From: Woeseiaceae bacterium
GTDB lineage: Bacteria > Pseudomonadota > Gammaproteobacteria > Steroidobacterales > Woeseiaceae
Direction: 5' to 3'
Length of the DNA stretch: 9,849 bases
NCBI GenBank assembly: GCA_022615525.1
Contig: JAKEGN010000315.1
Span: 1-9,849 of the forward strand
Shown: positions 1 to 6,855 of the stretch, piece after piece
Numbering within the stretch: the stretch's first letter is position 1
How the letters are laid out: each line of letters opens with the position of its first letter
Made by a program: the position numbers and the translations under genes
The notes under the pieces: model-generated
Database searches by the model: none
What the model saw: the letters and a program-made list of their open reading frames with translations, nothing else
What the model was told of the DNA's origin: nothing

Positions 1-100
1 CAGCACCGTCATTGCGAGCACAGCACCGTCATTGCGAGCGCAGCACCGTCATTGCGAGCGCAGCACCGTCATTGCGAGCGCAGCACCGTCATTGCGAGCG
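1..100. repeat. 20-bp tandem repeat array, five units
   Basis: Five head-to-tail copies of the 20-bp unit cagcaccgtcattgcgagcg occupy 1-20, 21-40, 41-60, 61-80 and 81-100. The only variation is the last base of the first unit (a instead of g). The array starts exactly at the first base of the window, so more units may lie outside. Fourteen bases of each unit are the outer left arm of the palindromic element at 87-152, so the array looks like local amplification of half a palindrome. There are no spacers, which excludes a CRISPR array. Apparent reading frames across it, giving peptides with HCERSEAI-like motifs, come from the repeat and not from a gene. Confidence 0.95.
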
Positions 101-152
101 CAGCGAAGCAATCTGTTCTGATTGCTTCGTCACTTCGTTCCTCGCAATGACG
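87..152. repeat. Imperfect palindromic intergenic element (stem-loop)
   Basis: An outer 12-bp perfect inverted repeat pairs 87-98 (cgtcattgcgag) with 141-152 (ctcgcaatgacg). An inner 10-bp perfect inverted repeat pairs 104-113 (cgaagcaatc) with 120-129 (gattgcttcg) around a 6-nt loop at 114-119. An asymmetric internal loop separates the stems (99-103 against 130-140). Sequences with this CGTCATTGCGAG...GAAGCAATC pattern are a widespread dispersed palindromic repeat type in bacterial genomes (known from general experience, not searched here). No T-tract follows on either strand, so I call it a repeat and not a terminator. Its left arm is the last unit of the tandem array. Confidence 0.85.
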
Positions 153-161
153 CAAATCCGG

Positions 162-204
162 CGATTGCTTCGTCGCTGCGCTCCTCTTAAAGACGAACCA
201 ATCG
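162..204. repeat. Decayed second copy of the palindromic element
   Basis: Positions 163-186 read gattgcttcgtcgctgcgctcctc, the usual right arm of the same element, but the expected terminal gcaatgacg is replaced by ttaaagacg. Positions 162-174 nevertheless pair with 192-204 (12 of 13 complementary) around a 17-nt loop, so a stem-loop is kept. It lies 10 bp from the intact element in the 3' region of the operon. It is probably a truncated or rearranged copy. A structural role in the transcript is possible but not shown. Confidence 0.65.
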
Positions 205-211
205 AAGCCTC

Positions 212-248
212 CATAAGTCACTTCGCCTGTGTCGTTCCGCGACTTATG
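212..248 (-). other. Small stem-loop directly after the operon's last stop codon
   Basis: Positions 212-219 (cataagtc) and 241-248 (gacttatg) form a perfect 8-bp inverted repeat with a 21-nt loop. It begins two bases past the TGA stop of the last gene (250-252) in the direction of transcription. The stem is AT-rich and no run of T follows on the minus strand, so it does not qualify as a classical intrinsic terminator. It could stabilise the 3' end or be chance. The rest of the gap (153-161, 205-211) holds nothing I recognise. Confidence 0.35.
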
Positions 249-249
249 T

Positions 250-1281
250 TCATAATCCATCCACGCCGCGAAGGAACGCTACCGCATTTCGGCCGATGGC
301 ATCCACTGCATAACCCCCTTCCAGGACTGTGAGCACCGGAATTCCCAGTGACCGTATCCTTCGGCCCATCTCGAGGTAATCGCCGGTCTCGATGCCGAAA
401 CGTGTCGTGGGGTCGCCGGCAAAGGTATCGAGGCCCAGGGCGACGACAACGGCCGGCGGCGAAAATCGTCGGACAAAGCCCAGCGCATCGTCCAGCGTCT
501 TCCGATATTCGTTCCACATTGTGCCGAGTGGCAGGGGATAGTTGACGTTGAATCCGTGGCCCTTGCCCGTGCCCTGTTCGTCGCTGTAGCCGAGGAAGTA
601 CGGGTACTCATCGGCGGGATCCGCGTGCAGCGACACGGTCAGGACGTCGTTACGCTCGTAGAAAATGCTCTGCGTGCCGTTCCCGTGGTGATAGTCGACA
701 TCGAGTACCGCAATCCGGTCCATGCCGGCATCGATCATGGCCTGCGCCGCAATTGCGGCGTTGTTCAGGTAGCAGTACCCACCGGCCATTTCGCGCGATG
801 CGTGGTGGCCGGGCGGGCGGCAAAGCGCAAAAGCATTCCTGCGGGTCGACTGGACGATGTCGGCGCCGGTGAGCGCTATGTCGGCCGATCGGCGTATCGC
901 TTGCCAGCTTCCGGCAACCATCGGCGCGCTGTCGTCGAAGGCGTAACGACCGAGCCGCCCGAGGATCGAGCGTGGCACCTGGTCACGCAGGCCGGGGCAG
1001 ACGAAAGTCTGTGCCCTGGCGTTACTCGCTTGCATTCCCGCCTGCTGCCAGTGCGCCCACGCGTTTTGCAGAAAATCGACGTACTCCTGCGTATGCACCC
1101 GCGTGATTTTTCGTACGTCGAAGGCGGCCGGCCCGCGCATCTCGCCGAGCCCGGCATCCTGGAGCGCGGCGATGACATTGGTCGCGCGCTCCGGGCATTC
1201 CGGGCTGGCCTTGTAGTTATCGCCGCTCGCTTCGAGCAGGCCGCGATGCAGTTCATGGTCGGTCGAGAAAACCGTGATCAA
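250..1281 (-). CDS. aphA: Acetylpolyamine amidohydrolase, histone-deacetylase fold
   Basis: This zinc hydrolase of the arginase/deacetylase superfamily removes acetyl (or other short acyl) groups from acylated polyamines or similar amines, probably in the cytoplasm. The 343-aa length matches the roughly 341-aa Mycoplana ramosa APAH, and the active-site map is that enzyme's shifted by one residue: PPGHH with His159/His160 as general acid/base pair, DVDYHHG with zinc ligands Asp196 and His198, Asp285 as third ligand, and EGGY with Tyr324. The region at about 80-120 matches the loop insertion linked to APAH dimerisation. The N-terminus (ITVFSTDHELH) aligns with the APAH start, which supports the TTG start codon at 1279-1281. 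That codon overlaps the upstream TGA in a TTGA junction, and no strong ribosome binding site precedes it, so translation is probably coupled. It is the last gene of the operon and lacks a signal peptide. Exact acyl and amine specificity is unknown; an AcuC-like role is less likely given the APAH-type N-terminus. Confidence 0.9.
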   Translation of the reverse strand: MITVFSTDHELHRGLLEASGDNYKASPECPERATNVIAALQDAGLGEMRGPAAFDVRKITRVHTQEYVDFLQNAWAHWQQAGMQASNARAQTFVCPGLRDQVPRSILGRLGRYAFDDSAPMVAGSWQAIRRSADIALTGADIVQSTRRNAFALCRPPGHHASREMAGGYCYLNNAAIAAQAMIDAGMDRIAVLDVDYHHGNGTQSIFYERNDVLTVSLHADPADEYPYFLGYSDEQGTGKGHGFNVNYPLPLGTMWNEYRKTLDDALGFVRRFSPPAVVVALGLDTFAGDPTTRFGIETGDYLEMGRRIRSLGIPVLTVLEGGYAVDAIGRNAVAFLRGVDGL

Positions 1282-2015
1282 GGTGATTTGCCGGAGTTGA
1301 CGGTTTCGATTTCCAGGTCGAGCTGCAATGCCTGGTCCAGCGCATCCCGCAGGCCCGCAATTTCCATGCCGCGATGGATGGCCTGCTTCGTCAGGCGCAC
1401 GGCCAGCTCGTCATTGGCTGCGATCCGCCGGGCGATTGCATCGGCTTCTGCCGCGAGGCGGTCAGCCGGCACGACCCGGTTCACGAGCCCGATCGCCGCG
1501 GCGCGCGATGCATCGACCTTGTCATCGCCGGTCAGTAGCAACTCGTTCGCGTGCTTCAGCCCGATGATCCACGGCAGGATCAGGCAGACGATGCCGCTGC
1601 CGAAGCGGACTTCCGGCGCACCGAAAAGGCAATCCTCGCTGGCAACGGTGATGTCGCACACAGCAGTGATTTCCATCGAACTGCCGAGGCAATAGCCATG
1701 CACGGCGGCAATGGTCGGCTTCGGGCAATCCCAGAAACGCATGATCAGGTCGAAATCCCGCCGCAGTTCGCGGCGCGTGCGCTCTGCCAGCGACTCGCCA
1801 CCGGCAGGTGCGCCGATGTCCAGGTCGAAACCCGCGGAGAAAGCCCGGCCTTCGCCGCTCAGGAGGACGACGCGCACATTGTCGTCGCTTTCCGCCTGGT
1901 CGAGTGCAGCCGCCAGGCCGTCCAGCATCTCGCCGTTGATGGCATTCAGCTTCTTCGGCCGGTTGAGCCGGATCCTCGCAATCGCGCCGTCAACAGAGTA
2001 GTCGATCAGGCTCAT
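1278..2015 (-). CDS. Enoyl-CoA hydratase/isomerase (crotonase family)
   Basis: This 245-aa single-domain crotonase-fold protein probably hydrates (or isomerises or cleaves) an acyl-CoA made earlier in the pathway. The oxyanion-hole segment FSAGFDLDI is at 59-67 and the second backbone donor lies near Gly111. Both acidic residues of true hydratases seem present: Glu115 in SSMEI and Glu135 in GAPEVRFG. Their 20-residue spacing equals that of Glu144 and Glu164 in rat mitochondrial crotonase. The turn after Glu135 reads GSGIVCLILPWIIG and lacks the common GAGGTQRL signature, so the substrate pocket differs from housekeeping hydratases. The ATG start follows the aldehyde dehydrogenase stop by 13 nt with a good AAGGA, and the stop overlaps the next start by 4 bp. 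Specific substrate and reaction are not deducible; crotonase members also include dehalogenases, lyases and hydrolases. Confidence 0.88.
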   Translation of the reverse strand: MSLIDYSVDGAIARIRLNRPKKLNAINGEMLDGLAAALDQAESDDNVRVVLLSGEGRAFSAGFDLDIGAPAGGESLAERTRRELRRDFDLIMRFWDCPKPTIAAVHGYCLGSSMEITAVCDITVASEDCLFGAPEVRFGSGIVCLILPWIIGLKHANELLLTGDDKVDASRAAAIGLVNRVVPADRLAAEADAIARRIAANDELAVRLTKQAIHRGMEIAGLRDALDQALQLDLEIETVNSGKSP

Positions 2016-2024
2016 GGCAACGCG

Positions 2025-2029
2025 TCCTT
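2025..2029 (-). promoter_or_regulatory. Ribosome binding site of the crotonase gene, overlapping a stop codon
   Basis: On the minus strand AAGGA lies 9 nt before the ATG at 2013-2015. Its first A is the last base of the upstream TGA stop (2029-2031). Ribosomes finishing the aldehyde dehydrogenase therefore sit on this site, which favours reinitiation and supports the chosen start. Confidence 0.6.
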
Positions 2030-3543
2030 CAGGACAGGCGTATCCAGGCCGACTTGCTCTGCGTGTAGCTCAGGATGCTCTCGATGCACTTGTCGCGCGC
2101 ATTGCCAGACTGTTTGTAGCCGCCGAAAGGCTGGGTCATGTCGCCCTCGTCGAAACAGTTGACCCAGATCACCCCGGCTTCGATCTCCTTTATCAAGCGA
2201 TGTGCGCGCGCAATGTCGCGGGTCCAGACGCCGGCCGCGAGGCCGTAGATCGTGTCGTTCGCAATGCTGATGGCTTCGTCGATGCCGTCGAATGGAATGA
2301 TCGAGGCCACCGGCCCGAAAATTTCCTCGCGCGCTATGCGCATGGAGTTGTTCACCCCGGTGAACAGGGTCGGATTCACGTAGGACCCGCGCAGCTTCGG
2401 TGCGTCTCCGCCGAATTCGAGCTTCGCACCCTGCTTTTTACCCGACTCGACCAGTGACAGCACACGTTGTTGCGCTTCATCGGTAACGAGCGGACCGAGA
2501 TTCGTGTCCGGGTCGAGGGGGTCACCGGGCACGTAAGCGTTTCTTCCCTCGGCTTTGAAGCGGTCGACGAACTCGTCGTAGATGCCGCGCTCCACCAGCA
2601 GCCGGGAACCGGCGTTGCACACCTCACCCATGTTGGCGAACACGCCGTTGTACGCGGCCGCGACGGCCCTTCCCAGGTCGGGTGTATCCGCCATGAAAAC
2701 CTGCGGCGACTTTCCGCCGCATTCCAGCGAGACGCGCTTCATGTTGGACTGCCCCGCATACTGCAGCATCAGTTTGCCGACGTCGGTCGAGCCGGTGAAG
2801 GTGATCTTGTCGACATCGTTGTGCAGGGCCAGCGCCTTGCCCGCCACTTCGCCAATGCCGTTGATCACGTTGAATACGCCCGGCGGCCCGCCGGCCTCGA
2901 CAAACAGTTCGGCAAGCCGCAGGCAGGACATCGGCGCCTGCTCCGCCGGTTTCAGCACCACCGTGTTGCCTGCGGCCAGCGCCGGCGCGACCTTCCACAC
3001 CGCCATCAGCAGCGGGTAATTCCAGGGCGAAATGGCGCCGACCACGCCGATAGGCTCGCGCAGCACGTAATGCATGATGTCGGAGGCCGTGTTGGTCACG
3101 CTGCCCTCGATCTTGTCTATGTATTCCGCCATGAACTGTATGGTCTGGATCACCGCGGGAAGATCGATGTTCAGCATGTCGCGGATGGGCTTGCCCATGT
3201 CCAGGGTATCGAGCAGCGCCAGTTGCTCCGCGTTCTCACCGATGAGTCTCGTGTAGTTGTACAGGATTTCCATCCGCGCACGCGGCGCGAGCCCGGACCA
3301 GCGTTTGTCGCGGAATGCGCGCCGTGCCGCCGCCACGGCGACATCCACGTCCCTGGCATTCGCCGCGGCCATGGTGGCGATGACCTCCCTGTTGGCCGGA
3401 TTGCTGTTCTCGAAGCGGCCTCCGTCGACGGCATCGACGTAGTGGCCGTCTATGAAGAACCGCGTCTCCGCGGACGCGAGTACCTTGTCCGCGGCTTTCT
3501 TCCAGTCCTTGCTCGTATAGGCTGCCAATGATTCGATATTCAT
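2029..3543 (-). CDS. NAD(P)+-dependent aldehyde dehydrogenase, PuuC-like
   Basis: This full-length 504-aa ALDH-superfamily enzyme oxidises an aldehyde to its carboxylic acid. Visible residues are PWN with Asn175 (oxyanion), Lys198 in VVLKPAEQ (cofactor), the GSTDVG turn at 251-256, general base Glu274 in SLECGGKS, nucleophile Cys309 in NMGEVCNAG, and EEIFGP near 406-411 (ribose contact). Compared from memory, the layout resembles E. coli PuuC (gamma-glutamyl-gamma-aminobutyraldehyde dehydrogenase): an N-terminus with a short lead, ELALLDTLDMGKPIR-type segment near 106-121, SNMKRVSLE at 266-274, and a C-terminus with GDMTQPFGGYKQSGNARDK. An aminoaldehyde substrate is therefore plausible, in keeping with the amidohydrolase in the same operon. 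Betaine aldehyde dehydrogenase is the main alternative. The ATG overlaps the ligase stop (ATGA), with GGGTGA at 3550-3555 as a good ribosome binding site. Confidence 0.93.
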   Translation of the reverse strand: MNIESLAAYTSKDWKKAADKVLASAETRFFIDGHYVDAVDGGRFENSNPANREVIATMAAANARDVDVAVAAARRAFRDKRWSGLAPRARMEILYNYTRLIGENAEQLALLDTLDMGKPIRDMLNIDLPAVIQTIQFMAEYIDKIEGSVTNTASDIMHYVLREPIGVVGAISPWNYPLLMAVWKVAPALAAGNTVVLKPAEQAPMSCLRLAELFVEAGGPPGVFNVINGIGEVAGKALALHNDVDKITFTGSTDVGKLMLQYAGQSNMKRVSLECGGKSPQVFMADTPDLGRAVAAAYNGVFANMGEVCNAGSRLLVERGIYDEFVDRFKAEGRNAYVPGDPLDPDTNLGPLVTDEAQQRVLSLVESGKKQGAKLEFGGDAPKLRGSYVNPTLFTGVNNSMRIAREEIFGPVASIIPFDGIDEAISIANDTIYGLAAGVWTRDIARAHRLIKEIEAGVIWVNCFDEGDMTQPFGGYKQSGNARDKCIESILSYTQSKSAWIRLS

Positions 3544-5639
3544 TTTGATTCACCCGAAATGTCCGTACGACCCACGACCAATGCATCCACGGCGATGCAG
3601 GAATTGCTGCCTACGATCACAGGATTGATGTCAATCTCGTGCACCGCATCACGCATGGCATCGACCACAACCGAGAATTCGCTGGCCATGCGGCAGAACG
3701 AATCGACATCGGCCGCAGTTTTGCCGCGCAGTCCGTCGAGCAGCGGCCGGAGCTTCAGCCTGTCGATACGACGCCGCGCATAAGCGGCATCGAAAGGCGG
3801 CAGGGCGAAAGCGACGTCCCGCGTCAGCTCGGCCAGTATCCCGCCAAAACCCATGAGAACCACGGGCCCGAACTGTTCGTCGCGCCGCACGCCGAGGATC
3901 ATTTCCACGCCCGGCTCCGCCATCGGCGCGAGCAGCACGCGCGAACCGATGCGCCGCAACAGCTCCTGATACTTCTCCAGCAGGTCCGCTTCGTCGGTTA
4001 TGCCGAGATACACGCCTTTGTGCTCGGTCTTGTGCAGCATCCCGGGCATGGCGGTCTTCAGGGCCAGCGGGTAGCCGATTTTCCGCGCTGCCGTGACCAC
4101 GTCCACTTCGTTCCCGGCGATTTCGCAGGGCGATGCCGGCAGGCCGAAGTCCTGCAATAACTGCAGAGAGAATACCTCGTCGAGCGTGGTGCCGCCGGTG
4201 AGACGGTCCTGCCATTTGGCCACGGCCCAGGCCGGCGCCGTGGCGGGCGCTGCCATCTTCGCCGCCGTGAAATCGCGATAGTCGAACAGCGCGCGGACAC
4301 CGCGCAGAAATGCGGGCAGCCCATCGAGCACTGGCAGGCCCGCATGCGTGCTGCTGATCACGCGCGCATCGCAACCCGTGCCCTGGCGCGCGGCGACCAG
4401 CGCCGCCGGTTTGCCGGACGCCTCATGCGCCAGGCGCATGTAGCCGATGTAGCTTTCGTAGACCAGGCCGTGCGGCGCGCGATCGTGCACCACCGCTCCC
4501 ATCGCCGCGCCCGGGTCCTGCATCATGAGTGTCAACGACTGCGTCATCTGCTTGCCGGCCTCGGGGCCGCCCCGGCTCCAGGCATCCAGGGGATTGACCG
4601 CCGGCAGCTCCGGATCGAGCACCTGCTCGAGCGCCGCGACCGTGTCTTCCTGCAATTCAGTGAGTGGCACGCCGGTTTCGTCGCACAGGTCGACCATCAG
4701 CTGGCGTTCGCCACCGGAATCGTGCAGCGACACCAGGCCGCCCGGACCGACCGGGTGCAGTTCGGCGAACAATATGAGTGCCGTCGCCAGTTCGTCCATG
4801 TCGCGCACCCGTTGCACGCCGTAACGATCGAACAAGGCATCGTAGGTGGCGTCGTCGCCGGCTATTGCACCCGAATGCGATACCGTCAGTTGTGCCGCGC
4901 GCTCGGTGCGCCCGACTTTGAGCGCAACGACGGGTATGCGGCGTTCGCCGGCCTTTTGCAACGCAGCACGGAACCCTTGCGGATTACGCGCCGTTTCGAC
5001 GAACAGCCCGACCACGCGCGTTTCCGGCAGGTCCAGCACGAAATCGAGATACTGGTCCATCGTGATGGCAAGCTCGTTGCCCGCCGAACAGGCGAAATTG
5101 AATCGTATCCGTTCCTCGCAATCGACTATGCCGCACATACCGGAGCCGGAGTGACTGATGAAGCTGACATTGCCCGGCGCTTCGTGCGTGCGGCTGTCGA
5201 AGCCGCAAGCCCAGACGTGATCGCGGATGTTGTAGTAGCCCATGCCGTTTGCGCCGCAGACCAGCATGCCCGCGTCCCGGATCTTTTTTCGCACGCGTTC
5301 CCTGAGCGGCGGTGCCGTGTCGTCATCCAGCACCAGCGACGACATCAGCACGCCGGCGGGTATCCCCGCGGCGATGGCTTCGTCCAGGACTGACTCGATG
5401 CGATGATCGCCGACCGTGAACATCACCATGTCCGGCACTTCGGGGAGCGCCGCAATGCTCGCAAAACAGCGCACGCCCTGCAGTTCGCCGTAGCGCGGGT
5501 TGACCGGATAGACCCGGCCCCGGTAACCGCCTTTCAGCAGGTTTTGCAAAGCCCAGTAGCCCATTGTGTGCCCGGATCCCGAGGCACCCACGATGGCGAC
5601 AGACTTCGGCCTCAGCAGTGGATCCAGCCGGTGCTTCAC
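3540..5639 (-). CDS. ADP-forming acyl-CoA synthetase (acetate--CoA ligase family), fused alpha-beta form
   Basis: This enzyme makes an acyl-CoA from a carboxylic acid, CoA and ATP, giving ADP and phosphate through a phosphohistidine. The 699 residues hold, in order, a Rossmann CoA-binding domain (about 5-130, with SVAIVGAS at 13-20), two succinyl-CoA-ligase-like domains (about 150-450), and a C-terminal ATP-grasp domain (about 485-695). His255 in VSHSGAIAG matches the position of the phosphorylated histidine in this family, and Glu215 lies in LFVETARNP. ATP-grasp motifs are HKTEHKGV (536-543), PGVEMILG (576-583), FGPVVLMGFGGILAE (590-604) and DINP (670-673). The alpha and beta parts are fused as in many bacterial homologues. 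The GTG start is chosen because the family's LLRPKSVAIVGAS opening follows it at once; a strong ribosome binding site is absent. It starts 19 nt after the GcvT-like stop. The acid could be the aldehyde dehydrogenase product or acetate released by the amidohydrolase. Confidence 0.9.
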   Translation of the reverse strand: MKHRLDPLLRPKSVAIVGASGSGHTMGYWALQNLLKGGYRGRVYPVNPRYGELQGVRCFASIAALPEVPDMVMFTVGDHRIESVLDEAIAAGIPAGVLMSSLVLDDDTAPPLRERVRKKIRDAGMLVCGANGMGYYNIRDHVWACGFDSRTHEAPGNVSFISHSGSGMCGIVDCEERIRFNFACSAGNELAITMDQYLDFVLDLPETRVVGLFVETARNPQGFRAALQKAGERRIPVVALKVGRTERAAQLTVSHSGAIAGDDATYDALFDRYGVQRVRDMDELATALILFAELHPVGPGGLVSLHDSGGERQLMVDLCDETGVPLTELQEDTVAALEQVLDPELPAVNPLDAWSRGGPEAGKQMTQSLTLMMQDPGAAMGAVVHDRAPHGLVYESYIGYMRLAHEASGKPAALVAARQGTGCDARVISSTHAGLPVLDGLPAFLRGVRALFDYRDFTAAKMAAPATAPAWAVAKWQDRLTGGTTLDEVFSLQLLQDFGLPASPCEIAGNEVDVVTAARKIGYPLALKTAMPGMLHKTEHKGVYLGITDEADLLEKYQELLRRIGSRVLLAPMAEPGVEMILGVRRDEQFGPVVLMGFGGILAELTRDVAFALPPFDAAYARRRIDRLKLRPLLDGLRGKTAADVDSFCRMASEFSVVVDAMRDAVHEIDINPVIVGSNSCIAVDALVVGRTDISGESK

Positions 5640-5658
5640 CGAGAGCGCACCGATAGCG

Positions 5659-6855
5659 TCAGTACGGCGCTGGCGGTGTAGCGCTGCGCCTTGCCGGGAA
5701 CCAGAACGCTTTGTCGACGACCGTTGCCTTGGCCATCACGCGCGACCAGTGCATCTCCCGCTGGTAATACACCTCGACCCAGACAGTCTCGCCGGTCGCA
5801 CCGTGCGGCATGCGAACCGAACCGATCGCGATGTTCTGCTTGCACACCGGAGACCAGCTCGCGGACGTGATGAAACCGATTTCCTTCTTGTTCTTTCTCG
5901 GCTTGGCGTAGATATACGAATGGTGCGCCGGCTTGTTGCCCTCGATGTCGAGCTTCACCAATCGCCACTTCGATCCGCTCAGTTTCTCGGCGGCAAGTGC
6001 GCGCCGGCCGTTGAAGTTCGGCTTCCTGAAGTCCACCAGCCAGTCGAGACCCAGTTCGAATGGCGAGCGCGACCGCCCGGTGCGCACGGTTTCGTCGGCC
6101 GGCAGGAATTCCTGGTAGGCCGCAAGATAGCCTGCTTCGATGCGCGCCTGCTCGAGCGCATGCGTCCCCATGGCGCGAATGTCGTAATGCCGCCCCGCCT
6201 CGAACAGCGCGTCCCAAAGCGCCAGCGCCTTGCCCGGCGACAGCCACAGTTCGTAACCGAGATCGCCGGTAAACCCGGTGCGCGACACCATGAGTTCCGT
6301 GCCCTGGAAATCGAAATGCATCAGGCCGAAAGGTTTGAGATTCTCGATGCCATGCAGGCCGAGGTTCTTCATGATGCTGAACGAGGTCGGCCCCTGCACG
6401 GCCAGCGCCGCGATGTCCGCCGTCTCCTCGCGTATGGTCACATCGAAACCGATAGCCGCCGCCATCAGCCACGGCAGGTGACGTTCCTGCGAGCACAACC
6501 GGTACTCGCCTTCCCGCAGGTGGAATATCGTGCCATCGTCGATGACCTGTCCCTGGTCATTGCACCAGACTGCGTAGGCGACCCGACCCGCAGTCACTTT
6601 CTGCATGTCACGGGTCACCAGCCGGTCGACGTAAGCGAGCGAGTCCTTGCCGGTAATGCGGTACTTCGTCATCGGTGTCAGGTCGAAAACGCCGGTCGAA
6701 TTGCGGATGGCAAAGTACTCGAGTTCGGCATCGAACAACGCGTCCGGCGTGGTGTATCCCTTCCACGTATGCCAGCTATCGAGCCGGTCCAGCGCCTTCA
6801 GGCGAGGATAGAACGGCGATTCCAGCCTGCCCTGGTGGACTTCGATGACGTTCAT
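5659..6855 (-). CDS. GcvT-family tetrahydrofolate-dependent aminomethyl/methyl transferase
   Basis: This 398-aa protein has the folate-binding GcvT fold and should move a methyl or aminomethyl carbon from a substrate to tetrahydrofolate. Signatures are the paired aspartates in GQVIDDG (Asp106/Asp107, the position of the folate-contacting Asp in T-protein), LAVQGPTSF (151-159), SRTGFTGDLGYEL (191-203), ARIEAGY (237-243) and a C-terminal GcvT_C barrel (about 298-380). No other glycine-cleavage genes (gcvH, gcvP) are nearby, so a glycine-cleavage T-protein role is unlikely. The segment at 153-205 recalls DmdA, the DMSP demethylase of the same superfamily, and also one-carbon-accepting domains of dimethylglycine/sarcosine oxidases. 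It is longer than typical T-protein and ends in a proline/alanine-rich tail. The ATG overlaps the upstream TGA (ATGA), with GGGAG at 6864-6868, 8 nt away. The demethylated substrate is unknown. Confidence 0.85.
   Translation of the reverse strand: MNVIEVHQGRLESPFYPRLKALDRLDSWHTWKGYTTPDALFDAELEYFAIRNSTGVFDLTPMTKYRITGKDSLAYVDRLVTRDMQKVTAGRVAYAVWCNDQGQVIDDGTIFHLREGEYRLCSQERHLPWLMAAAIGFDVTIREETADIAALAVQGPTSFSIMKNLGLHGIENLKPFGLMHFDFQGTELMVSRTGFTGDLGYELWLSPGKALALWDALFEAGRHYDIRAMGTHALEQARIEAGYLAAYQEFLPADETVRTGRSRSPFELGLDWLVDFRKPNFNGRRALAAEKLSGSKWRLVKLDIEGNKPAHHSYIYAKPRKNKKEIGFITSASWSPVCKQNIAIGSVRMPHGATGETVWVEVYYQREMHWSRVMAKATVVDKAFWFPARRSATPPAPY

Noticed and set aside
1..100. CRISPR array
   Set aside because: Units are directly contiguous, with no spacers between them, and no cas gene is nearby.
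212..248. Rho-independent terminator of the operon
   Set aside because: The stem is only 8 bp and AT-rich with a 21-nt loop, and no T-run follows on the minus strand. It is kept only as an unclassified stem-loop.
12..332. Short open frames on both strands across the repeat region, with peptides containing HCERSEAI and HCEERSDEAI motifs
   Set aside because: They are direct translations of the palindromic repeat and its tandem units, a common source of false gene calls. They have no ribosome binding site or domain, and one runs into the 3' end of a real gene on the other strand.
556..1695. 379-codon plus-strand open frame
   Set aside because: Antisense shadow of the amidohydrolase and crotonase genes; low-complexity Arg/Ala-rich translation without motifs.
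2467..3531. 354-codon plus-strand open frame
   Set aside because: Antisense shadow of the aldehyde dehydrogenase; His/Arg-rich translation without any family signature.
4344..5393. 349-codon plus-strand open frame
   Set aside because: Antisense shadow of the CoA ligase, whose catalytic motifs are intact in the opposite frame.
5659..6855. Glycine cleavage system T-protein (gcvT) proper
   Set aside because: No gcvH or gcvP is adjacent, the operon content is unrelated, and the protein is longer with a segment closer in look to the DmdA-type branch.
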